The position numbers and the translations under genes are program-made. A DNA stretch of 64,000 bases from GCA-2746605 sp963710615 (lineage in GTDB: Bacteria; Bacteroidota; Ignavibacteria; Ignavibacteriales; Melioribacteraceae), in contig CAVQBF010000017.1 of NCBI GenBank assembly GCA_963710615.1, forward strand, positions 62,001 to 126,000, written 5' to 3'. A model generated the notes under the pieces. It ran no database searches and was not told where the DNA came from. It saw only the letters and a list, made by a program, of their open reading frames with translations. Positions 55,914 to 63,264 of this stretch are shown piece after piece. Each line of letters starts with the position of its first letter. Within the stretch, counting starts at the first letter, position 1.

Positions 55914-56645
55914 TTAGGCCTTTAATGCGATCACTCCTAAAGCTCTTCCCGATCTAGTTTTGTCTCTTCTATATGAATGAAAGTTTGTGTTTTCAAAACT
56001 ACAAATATCAGAAATCTCAATTTGTGATTCTGGTACTCCGTTATTTGTCAAAATGTCTTTATTCGCCTTTTTCAAATCCAGAAGGAACTTCTCTCCCTTT
56101 TTAGTTAAATATTTATCATCAAATTTTGAATGAAAATCGATTCCAACTTCATAATTATCCTGACAAATTGAAGGGCCAAAATAAACAAATAGATTTTGGG
56201 GATTCACATTAAAATTATTGCAAAGTGTTTGTAAAGTTTTTTCTAAAATTCTTTTTTCAGTGCCCATCCAACCAGAATGTACAGCCGCAATAATGTTTTC
56301 TTTTGAGTCGTAAAGATATATGTTAGTACAATCAGCTGTTGAGATTGCCAAGCCTAAATTATTAGTTTTTGTAATTAAAGCATCCCCTTCCAAATTAACT
56401 TTAAATTTATCAACAACGTTTATTGTATCGCCATGAATCTGTTTTTGAATAACTACATTATTAGCTGACAAACCTAGAGAATTGAAGAACCTTTCTCTAT
56501 TACCGATTACATTATCTTCATTATCCCCGATAGATTTTGACATGTTGAAGTTGTACTTATCATCATGAGCAAGAGGTACTTTCTGACTGAGTCCAAATAG
56601 AACATTGGGGAATTGTGAAAAAATTTTTGGCTTACCAATAAACAA
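55914..56645 (-). CDS. pgeF: YfiH/PgeF-type laccase-domain protein
   Basis: A 243-residue protein of the DUF152 family: VIQKQIHGDTINVVD, ISTADCTNIYLYD, AAVHSGWMGTEKRILEKTLQ and FVYFGPSICQDNYEVG carry the conserved His/Cys metal site. The usual HxGWRGT reads HSGWMGT here. Described members are purine nucleoside phosphorylases or peptidoglycan-editing factors. First gene of the folate operon. Confidence 0.92.
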   Translation of the reverse strand: MFIGKPKIFSQFPNVLFGLSQKVPLAHDDKYNFNMSKSIGDNEDNVIGNRERFFNSLGLSANNVVIQKQIHGDTINVVDKFKVNLEGDALITKTNNLGLAISTADCTNIYLYDSKENIIAAVHSGWMGTEKRILEKTLQTLCNNFNVNPQNLFVYFGPSICQDNYEVGIDFHSKFDDKYLTKKGEKFLLDLKKANKDILTNNGVPESQIEISDICSFENTNFHSYRRDKTRSGRALGVIALKA

Positions 56646-56704
56646 TTAAAAATCCTTCTATTAAATTAGTAGAAATTACTAGCACTCAATGGAACAAGAA
56701 AATA

Positions 56705-58387
56705 TTATCTTACTAGTTTTTTATACTTAATTCTATGCGGTATATCCGCAGCAGATCCTAATCTTTCCTTTTTGTTTTCTTCGTAATCTGTGAAGTTACC
56801 TTCATACCAGACTACTTTACTATTTCCTTCAAAAGCCAAAATATGTGTACAGATTCTATCAAGGAACCACCTATCATGAGAAATTATTACAGAGCAGCCG
56901 GCAAAATTAAGCAATCCCTCTTCAAGAGCACGCATTGTATTTACGTCAAGATCGTTTGTTGGTTCATCGAGTAAAATTACATTTGCCCCTTCTTTTAATA
57001 TTCTTGCAAGGTGAACTCTATTTCTTTCACCGCCGGAAAGCACTCCAACTTTTTTCTGCTGATCACCGCCGGCAAAATTAAATTGCCCAACGTAGGCTCT
57101 TGAATTAATTTCTCTATTCCCTATATGAAGAATATCTGCACCATCAGAAATTGTTTCCCAAACAGATTTATCAGGATTAAGTATATCTCTAGATTGATCT
57201 ACATAAGCAAGTTTAACAGTTTCGCCTAATTTAAATGTTCCGCTATCAGCTTTTTCTTTTCCAACAATCATATTAAAAAGAGTTGTTTTACCGGCTCCGT
57301 TTGGTCCGATTACACCAACAATTCCCCCAGGAGGCAACGCAAAATCAAGATTTTCAAAAAGTAACTTTTCACCAAAAGCTTTTGAAACATTTTCAGCTTC
57401 AATAACTATATTTCCTAAACGAGGTCCCGCAGGAATATAAATTTCCACATCTTTTTTGACCGATTCTTTTTCTTCCTTCAACATATTTTCGTAAGAGGAA
57501 ATTCTTGCTTTCGATTTTGCATGTCTAGCTCTGGGAGACATTCTAATCCATTCCAATTCTCGCTGCAATGTTTTTTGACGGTCGCTTTCTTTCTTTTCTT
57601 CCAATTTTAATCTTTCTTGTTTCTGTTCCAACCAAGATGAATAATTTCCTTTATAAGGAATGCCCTCTCCCCTGTCCAATTCAAGAATCCAACCAGCAAC
57701 ATTATCTAGAAAATATCTATCATGAGTAACTGCTATTATTGTTCCGGGATATCTGTTCAATTCAGCTTCTAACCAAAGCACAGTTTCTGCATCAAGGTGG
57801 TTTGTTGGTTCATCAAGTAGTAATATATCGGGTTTTTGTAGCAGTAATCTGCAAAGTGCAACTCTTCTTTTTTCACCCCCGGAAATAACTTTAACAAGTG
57901 TATCAGCTGGCGGACATCCAAGGGCATCCATCGCCATTTCTAATCTTGAGTCTAAATCCCAAGCATTTTTAGAATCGAGTTTATCCTGAACTTTTGCTTG
58001 CTTTTCTAAAAGTGCGGTCATCTCATCATCACTCATAGGCTCAGCAAATTTTGCATTTATTTCATCAAATTCACGCAGCAAATCGACAATTTCCTGAACA
58101 CCTTCTTCAACAATTTCTCTGACGGTCTTTGTATCATCAAGCTTTGGTTCTTGCTCTAAGTAGCCAATTGTGTAGCCTGGTGAAACAGTAGTTTCTCCAT
58201 TGAACTCTTTATCAACTCCAGCTAGAATTTTTAGAAGAGAACTTTTACCGGAACCGTTAAGACCAAGCACACCAATTTTTGCCCCATAAAAATATGAGAG
58301 ATAAATATTTTTTAAGACCGGCTTTTTATCATAATACTTGCTTACTCCAATCATGGAATAAATTACTTTTTTATCATCAACACTCAT
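56705..58387 (-). CDS. ettA: energy-dependent translational throttle protein EttA (ABC-F)
   Basis: A 560-residue soluble ABC-F protein with two ATPase cassettes. Walker A: GLNGSGKSSLLK and GPNGAGKTTLFN. Signatures: ISGGEKRRVALCRLLLQ and LSGGERNRVHLARIL. Walker B: ILLLDEPTNHLDAETVLWLE and VILLDEPTNDLDV. The arm insertion and the tRNA-interaction linker (LEEKKESDRQKTLQRELEWI … ARHAKSKARISSYE) are present. It binds the ribosomal E site and gates the first elongation step by the energy state of the cell. Length is as in E. coli EttA. Confidence 0.95.
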   Translation of the reverse strand: MSVDDKKVIYSMIGVSKYYDKKPVLKNIYLSYFYGAKIGVLGLNGSGKSSLLKILAGVDKEFNGETTVSPGYTIGYLEQEPKLDDTKTVREIVEEGVQEIVDLLREFDEINAKFAEPMSDDEMTALLEKQAKVQDKLDSKNAWDLDSRLEMAMDALGCPPADTLVKVISGGEKRRVALCRLLLQKPDILLLDEPTNHLDAETVLWLEAELNRYPGTIIAVTHDRYFLDNVAGWILELDRGEGIPYKGNYSSWLEQKQERLKLEEKKESDRQKTLQRELEWIRMSPRARHAKSKARISSYENMLKEEKESVKKDVEIYIPAGPRLGNIVIEAENVSKAFGEKLLFENLDFALPPGGIVGVIGPNGAGKTTLFNMIVGKEKADSGTFKLGETVKLAYVDQSRDILNPDKSVWETISDGADILHIGNREINSRAYVGQFNFAGGDQQKKVGVLSGGERNRVHLARILKEGANVILLDEPTNDLDVNTMRALEEGLLNFAGCSVIISHDRWFLDRICTHILAFEGNSKVVWYEGNFTDYEENKKERLGSAADIPHRIKYKKLVR

Positions 58388-58447
58388 TAGATTGACCCCG
58401 ATTTTTTTGGAAGTAAATATACTATTAAAAAGAATTGTTTTGAGAGA

Positions 58448-59296
58448 CTAAATATTAATTTCTAACTTATCTGCGGGACTTTTAATTTTATTAATTGAGT
58501 AAGATGAAACGTGTGTGTAAATTTGTGTTGTTTCAAGCCGCTTATGCCCTAATAATTTTTGAATGTAACGAATGTCTGTACCATCATCTAAAAGATGAGT
58601 TGCAAAACTATGGCGGAGTGAATGTACTGTGGCTTTTTTTCTTATCCCTCCTTTTTTAATTGCACTTTTAAAAACTGATTGAACACTTTTGGGACTATAT
58701 TTCCCCCTTTTTGGCCTTCAATAATAAATTCTTTCGGTTTATAAATTTTATAATATTCTCTTAATAATTGCAATACATTTTCAGAAAGCATTATATATCT
58801 ATCATTTTTTCCTTTACCTTGCCTAATATGTATTTTCATTGATTCTGAATCTACATCTGAAATTTTTAGGTTAAGTAATTCACCTAAACGTAAACCGCCG
58901 GAATAAATCAGCATTAAAATGGTCTTATGCTTTAAGTTATTTGCTGTCTCAATTATTTTCGCAATTTCCCGGTTTGACAAGACTATTGGTAAGTGCGTAG
59001 GTTTTCTAAGCTTAATATCCAATGCTTTTGGGATTGGTTTGAAAAATACTTTTGTGTACAAAAAGCTTATTGCCGCTATTACCTGTTTCATTGTTGAAAA
59101 AGCATACTTTCTATCATTTTTACAATAAAATAAATAGTCTTTTATAGCTTCTTCAGTTATTTTTTTTACTTTTTGAATTTCCAATCCAATCTAAGAACAA
59201 TTTTAAGGCGGATAAATAGTTTTTAATAGTCTGTTCAGAATAGTTTTCAATACTTAACTGCTTAGTGAACTTATCTATAATTTCTTGTCTTTTCAT
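58448..59296 (-). pseudogene. tyrosine recombinase of the cassette array, with two compensating frameshifts
   Basis: Read from ATG 59294-59296 it starts MKRQEIIDKFTKQLSIENYS (SAM-like N-terminal domain). After SKSKK it changes frame in a run of eight A (about 59163-59178). The middle part (58642-59184) carries the first catalytic Arg, MLIYSGGLRLGELLNLKISD. Near the G-run of QKGGN (about 58708-58715) it shifts back, and the end reads KKATVHSLRHSFATHLLDDG, then IRYIQKLLGHKRLETTQIYT with the HxxR, His and Tyr residues, ending SPADKLEINI. Joined length is about 282 residues. It resembles Bacteroidota XerD-like/IntI-like enzymes, but the extra 20-35-residue segment between patch II and box II that characterises IntI is absent. 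Both shifts fall at homopolymers, so assembly error is a real alternative to inactivation. Confidence 0.85.
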
Positions 59297-59307
59297 ATAT
59301 ATTCACA

Positions 59308-59323
59308 TATCTTACGCAAGATA
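59308..59323. promoter_or_regulatory. inverted repeat in the recombinase leader
   Basis: TATCTTACGCAAGATA has perfect 6-base arms around ACGC and lies 12 bases before the recombinase start codon. It is placed like an operator or attenuating hairpin for the recombinase gene. I cannot assign a binding protein; it does not resemble the known LexA boxes. Confidence 0.4.
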
Positions 59324-59350
59324 ATTAACTAAATATAACATATAGTCCTG

Positions 59351-59385
59351 CTATATACAAAATGTATACTGGGATGTTAGCAGTA
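59351..59385 (+). other. candidate attI-like primary insertion site
   Basis: The 5' boundary of the first cassette. GTTAGCAGTA (59376-59385) is nearly the reverse complement (9/10) of TACTGCCAAC at the end of cassette 1 (59986-59995), so the cassette begins inside this GTT. Seven bases before it lies the inverted repeat TATACA-aaa-TGTATA (59354-59368), a plausible recombinase-binding arm. The site lies about 55-90 bases from the recombinase start codon, the position of attI in integrons. Confidence 0.65.
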
Positions 59386-59428
59386 ATTAAAGAAACTGAA
59401 ATCAAAAAGAAATGAACACAAAAATATT

Positions 59429-59977
59429 ATGAAAAAAGTCATAGCAATCGTTTTGTTTGGATTAACTATTTTGAGTTGTTCTGACTACAAAAATGAGAAC
59501 AATAATCCGAACGAAGTAAAAAAGTTACAAGCTGAAAAAGACAGCTTAATTACGATAATAACACAAAATAAGTCTATTATGGAAAATCAAATGATTAGGT
59601 CTTTAACTTTTCAAGATGGAAATGCAGAAAATGCAATGAATTTTTATATGGAACTGTTCGAGAATTCAAAAATCATTAATGTAAGTCGTTGGGGAAATGG
59701 AGCACCTGTAGCAGAAGGAAAAATTATGCAAGCCACATTCGAACTGAACGGAAATTTATTTATGTGTAGTGATAGTCCACCAGTTCACGATTGGGATTTT
59801 TCGCCTGCCATTTCGAACTATATAAATTGTGAGAATGAAGACGAAATGATTAGACTTTTTTCAAAGCTATCTGAAAACGGTAAAATAACAATGCCTTTAA
59901 ATAATTATGGTTTTAGCCAAAAATTTGGATGGGTAATAGACCAATTCGGAATTTCTTGGCAATTGAATCTGAAATAG
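59429..59977 (+). CDS. cassette 1: lipoprotein with VOC/PhnB-like domain
   Basis: A 182-residue protein. The lipoprotein signal MKKVIAIVLFGLTILSC (Cys17) and a short coiled-coil-like stretch (VKKLQAEKDSLITIITQNKS) precede a PhnB/3-demethylubiquinone-methyltransferase-like VOC domain (about 60-182: SLTFQDGNAENAMNFYMELF, IMQATFELNGNLFMCSDSPP, QKFGWVIDQFGISWQL). Cytoplasmic PhnB-like proteins are common; an exported lipid-anchored one is unusual. The gene starts 53 bases into the cassette and ends 8 bases before its attC-like site. Function unknown. Confidence 0.8.
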   Translation: MKKVIAIVLFGLTILSCSDYKNENNNPNEVKKLQAEKDSLITIITQNKSIMENQMIRSLTFQDGNAENAMNFYMELFENSKIINVSRWGNGAPVAEGKIMQATFELNGNLFMCSDSPPVHDWDFSPAISNYINCENEDEMIRLFSKLSENGKITMPLNNYGFSQKFGWVIDQFGISWQLNLK

Positions 59978-59985
59978 AAAATAAC

Positions 59986-60121
59986 TACTGCCAACAATGG
60001 CTATAAGTAATTGCTTGTTCTCGCCTACTTCTGAAAATCCTCGCGGATTTTCAGTTTGGTGTGTACTTGCAAAGTTAAGTGCTAAACTACGCAACAAATC
60101 ATATATAAACACGTTACCTAC
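59986..60121 (+). repeat. attC-like site 1
   Basis: About 136 bases between cassettes 1 and 2. The left arm is TACTGCCAACAATGGCTATA and the right arm TATATAAACACGTTACCTAC, with AAC and GTT as outer cores. The interior has a perfect hairpin, CTGAAAATCC/GGATTTTCAG around TCGC (60031-60054). The R''/R' outer bases of this junction do not pair with each other; they pair with the other ends of their own cassettes, as expected for integrated cassettes. Confidence 0.75.
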
Positions 60122-60133
60122 AAGCTTAAGATT

Positions 60134-61234
60134 ATGATAAAGAAGACATTTTTATTTATTCTGTTGCAAGTGGTTTCAATGCAATTCTATGCTCAAAATA
60201 TTATTGAAAATCACTTAATTCACTCAATATCTCTTAAAGAAGAACGATCAATATCAATTGCTCTCCCGGAAAATTATGGAAAAAATAATTTAAAATACCC
60301 AGTACTGTATCTATTAGATGGTGAATACATTTTCGCCTATGCAAAAGGTGTAGTTAGCTTTCTTTCAAATGATTTTGGGTTTTGTCCTGAAATGATTGTT
60401 GTAAGCATACCAAACACTAATAGAGAAAGAGATGTGACTGTGACCTTAGAACAAGGTGATCCATTTATCAATTTTGTTGAATTCATAAATCACGAACTAA
60501 TTCCTTATGTTTCAAAAATGTATAGGACTAACAATTTTAACATTCTCTACGGGTTTTCATCTTCTTCAGGGATTTGTGGTTATTTTTTGACTGAAATTCC
60601 AGATACTTTTGATGGATATATTTTATCAGGCACTGGAATTGGGAATAAGTTTAAAAAATTAATTGCTAGAAAGTTGAATAATGATCATTTTAAACAAAAC
60701 GTATTTTTTTATGCAAATACGGAGAAAGGATTCAGAGAACCATACTTGCAAAGATATAAAATGGTTATTGATTCAATAAAACCTAAAAACTTGATTTATA
60801 GATTTGAAGTAGTTGAAGAATCACATACTAATTCTATGAAAGTTGGTCTTGATAACGGATTGAAACTCATTTTTTCAGATTTTTATATTTCAGAAGAAGT
60901 TTCATCACTCGGGTATCAGGAAATACTTAATTATTTTAATGAAATAAACCAGAATTACGATAGTGTATTTAATATACCTCTGGGTGCAATTAATGAACTT
61001 TCGGGAATATTATATAACAACAATAAAAAAGACGATGCTATAAAATTATTGAAATATGGTATAGATTTATATCCCAATTCATCTCATTTGTTAGGAAGTT
61101 TGGCTGAGATTTATAAATCAGAATTAAATTTTACATTGGCTAAAGAATATTATAAAAAAGCACTTGAAAGTTCCTCTGGAAATATCGAAAGCTCCTTAAA
61201 ATATAAATCACTTATTAAAGAAATCAGCCAGTAG
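60134..61234 (+). CDS. cassette 2: secreted esterase-like protein with TPR tail
   Basis: A 366-residue exported protein (signal to about MQFYAQ, residue 21). The esterase-D-like alpha/beta hydrolase domain (PF00756 type, about 25-255) shows YPVLYLLDGEYIFAYAKGVV, SIPNTNRERDVT, NHELIPYVSKMYRT, the elbow LYGFSSSSGICG and EESHTNSM as the catalytic-His candidate. About 270-366 has tetratricopeptide-like helices (NNNKKDDAIKLLKYGIDLYP; ELNFTLAKEYYKKAL). Its stop codon TAG lies inside the R'' core of attC-like site 2, so the cassette has no spacer at all on its 3' side. Confidence 0.85.
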   Translation: MIKKTFLFILLQVVSMQFYAQNIIENHLIHSISLKEERSISIALPENYGKNNLKYPVLYLLDGEYIFAYAKGVVSFLSNDFGFCPEMIVVSIPNTNRERDVTVTLEQGDPFINFVEFINHELIPYVSKMYRTNNFNILYGFSSSSGICGYFLTEIPDTFDGYILSGTGIGNKFKKLIARKLNNDHFKQNVFFYANTEKGFREPYLQRYKMVIDSIKPKNLIYRFEVVEESHTNSMKVGLDNGLKLIFSDFYISEEVSSLGYQEILNYFNEINQNYDSVFNIPLGAINELSGILYNNNKKDDAIKLLKYGIDLYPNSSHLLGSLAEIYKSELNFTLAKEYYKKALESSSGNIESSLKYKSLIKEISQ

Positions 61235-61428
61235 GTAACAACGTGTATAAAACATAGCTAATAAAGGCTTTTCGAGAGGTTTGTATTTATTTGCGAAGAC
61301 CGCCAAATTTTTAAATTTGTCTTTTAAGGATTATAAGTTAAAAACAAAATATAAAAATTCAGCTCTGTGTTTATCTGAAAAATTATTATCTTTTTATCCG
61401 CTATATTTCATACACAAAACTGTTAACT
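61231..61428 (+). repeat. attC-like site 2
   Basis: About 198 bases, the longest site here. R''-side GTAGGTAAC (61231-61239) is the exact reverse complement of GTTACCTAC at the start of cassette 2 (60113-60121). The inner arms GTGTATAAAACATAGC and GCTATATTTCATACAC pair at 14 of 16 positions. The right core is TGTTAACTC. The interior contains a further small hairpin CAAATTTTTAAATTTG near 61311. Confidence 0.75.
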
Positions 61429-61444
61429 CAATAAAAGAGATACA

Positions 61445-62650
61445 ATGAACAAAACAATAAATTTAGGACTGTTTTTTCTTTTTTTAATTTCATTGACGAA
61501 TTGCAATGGACAAGAAAAACCGACAACTGAAAATAAACATAACAAAACATTAGAAAACAAAATTGTTGGTGGTGGTTGTGATGGTTGTGAATTGATGTAT
61601 GTTGGAATGCCAAAGAATATTCAGTCGGTAGATACGAGTTCTGCCTGGAATGAAACAGCGCAAAGAATACTGATTACTGGAAAAGTTTTGAAAATAGACG
61701 GAAAAACACCAGCACCAAATGTAATTGTATATTATTGGCAAACCGACAATAATGGATATTATTCAAATGGAAAAGGTAAAACTGAAAGACACGGTGGTAT
61801 TCGTGGTTGGGTAAAATCTGATGAACAAGGAAACTACTCAATTTATACCATTCGACCTGGAAATTATCCTAATACTGATATGCCTGCACATATTCACTTG
61901 TCAATAAAAGAACCAAACATAGAGGATGAATATTATACAGATGAATTAGTATTTGATGATGATCCTAAATTAACAGGAACAAAAAGAAAAAAACTTGAAA
62001 ATCGTGGTGGAAGTGGTGTTTTAAGACCTTTGATTGATAAAGACATGCAAGTCGCAGAACACAATATTATTTTGGGTCTAAACATTCCAAATTACCCTTC
62101 TACCTTGAATAATGAAGTAAATTCTGGTCGAGAAATTGGTGAAGATAATCCGTCTTTCACACCATTTCACGCTTGGGGTCCAGACAAAGGAAAGAAAACC
62201 TGTCCTGTATGTAAATATGGACGTTATCACGGAATAGTATTTTTTGTTGGCAACAATCCAAACTGGAATGAAATAAAGGAATGGTTGGTGTATTTGGAAA
62301 ACGAAAGTATTACACGTGAAAAATATCTAAAAGCCTATTTTGTTTACGGAAATGAAAACAATTACAACAAATCTGACCGACAAGCAGAATTAGAGAAATT
62401 AGGTTCTGAATTGAATATTGAAAAAACAGCTCTAACTTTCGTTCCTTCTTTTTCAGATAAACAATCAGAAGTTTACTTGAATAGAATAAATCCCAAAGCA
62501 GAAAACACAATTATCATTTATCGAAACAGAAATATCATCGGAAAATTTATCAACCTAAAACCAACTGAAGAGAATAAAATTAAAGTCTCAAAAATATTAG
62601 ACCAAACGAGAAATAAATACTTTGAATTACCTGAACCTAAACATGATTGA
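61445..62650 (+). CDS. cassette 3: lipoprotein with intradiol-dioxygenase-like and thioredoxin-like domains
   Basis: A 401-residue predicted lipoprotein (LISLTNC, Cys about 21). About 70-225 resembles intradiol ring-cleavage dioxygenases (TGKVLKIDGKTPAPNVIVYY, DEQGNYSIYTIRPGNYPNTD, MPAHIHLSI with the two metal-ligand His candidates). About 235-395 has a thioredoxin-like look: GPDKGKKTCPVCKYGRYHGI with a CPVC motif, then VFFVGNNPNWNEIKEWLVYL and ENTIIIYRNRNIIGKFINLK. I do not know this combination from a characterised enzyme. Whether iron is bound and what is oxidised cannot be told. Confidence 0.75.
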   Translation: MNKTINLGLFFLFLISLTNCNGQEKPTTENKHNKTLENKIVGGGCDGCELMYVGMPKNIQSVDTSSAWNETAQRILITGKVLKIDGKTPAPNVIVYYWQTDNNGYYSNGKGKTERHGGIRGWVKSDEQGNYSIYTIRPGNYPNTDMPAHIHLSIKEPNIEDEYYTDELVFDDDPKLTGTKRKKLENRGGSGVLRPLIDKDMQVAEHNIILGLNIPNYPSTLNNEVNSGREIGEDNPSFTPFHAWGPDKGKKTCPVCKYGRYHGIVFFVGNNPNWNEIKEWLVYLENESITREKYLKAYFVYGNENNYNKSDRQAELEKLGSELNIEKTALTFVPSFSDKQSEVYLNRINPKAENTIIIYRNRNIIGKFINLKPTEENKIKVSKILDQTRNKYFELPEPKHD

Positions 62651-62663
62651 ATAAAGAGTATAA

Positions 62664-62731
62664 TGCTAACATCGTGTATAAGTAATGCTTCCTATCGGAC
62701 GCACTACTCATAGCCGAGACCGTTGTACATC
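62664..62731 (+). repeat. attC-like site 3
   Basis: A compact 68-base site. Left core TGCTAACATC, inner arm GTGTATAAGTAATGC, short loop, inner arm GCACTACTCATAGCC (about 12/15 paired including G-T), right core CCGTTGTACATC. The size and arm order are those of typical integron attC sites. Confidence 0.8.
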
Positions 62732-62760
62732 ATTAAAATGCAAAAGAAAATTAGGAACTC

Positions 62761-63147
62761 ATGACACTCATAGCTAAGTATGTCATATTACTATTTGGTA
62801 TCTTCTTAATTGGAGTTGGCTTACTGATGCTATTGAAACCAGAAAAGGCAAGAGAGTATTTGAAAAAGGCTGGAAGCACCAACCTGATTAATTATTCAGA
62901 GATTACGATTCGAATGATACCTGCTGTCAGTCTTGTTTTTTATTCAGAGTTCTCAAAGTTTCCAGAAATCTTTAAATACTTCGGTTGGTTTATGATTGGC
63001 ACGTCTGTAGTTCTCTATTTCGTACCGCGAAGACTTCATCATCGTTACGCGCTGATATGTGCCGACATTTTAAAACCGCAACTCATTAGATTGACGTCAC
63101 CATTCTCAGTGATATTTGGATTTGCAATTATCTATTCGGTGCTATGA
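62761..63147 (+). CDS. cassette 4: small membrane protein
   Basis: A 128-residue protein with three or four hydrophobic segments (about 5-25, 52-64, 72-92 and 112-128) and a basic loop (VPRRLHHRYALICADILKPQ). AGGAACTC precedes the ATG as ribosome site. The gene fills a cassette of only 518 bases. No family recognised. Confidence 0.75.
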   Translation: MTLIAKYVILLFGIFLIGVGLLMLLKPEKAREYLKKAGSTNLINYSEITIRMIPAVSLVFYSEFSKFPEIFKYFGWFMIGTSVVLYFVPRRLHHRYALICADILKPQLIRLTSPFSVIFGFAIIYSVL

Positions 63148-63184
63148 TTGGGAAAATATGAAATGGATTCAAATAAAAAAAAAC

Positions 63185-63249
63185 GATGTGCAACAACAGC
63201 TATAAATCATGTCGCTCCGCGCCACGTTTATAGCCAACCGTTATAACAC
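63185..63249 (+). repeat. attC-like site 4
   Basis: A 65-base site. Left core GATGTGCAAC is the near-exact reverse complement (9/10) of GTTGTACATC at the start of cassette 4 (62722-62731). The inner arms GCTATAAA and TTTATAGC pair perfectly around a GC-rich loop (CGCTCCGCGCC). Right core CCGTTATAACAC begins cassette 5. Confidence 0.85.
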
Positions 63250-63264
63250 ATTGAATAGATAATT

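Noticed and set aside
58642..59184. A 180-residue integrase as an independent small gene
   Set aside because: It lacks the N-terminal domain and the HxxR/Tyr motifs, both of which are found directly adjacent in the other frame.
60031..60054. A rho-independent terminator after cassette gene 1
   Set aside because: The hairpin has no T-run on its 3' side and sits in the middle of the attC-like site, where such sites have a variable terminal stem.
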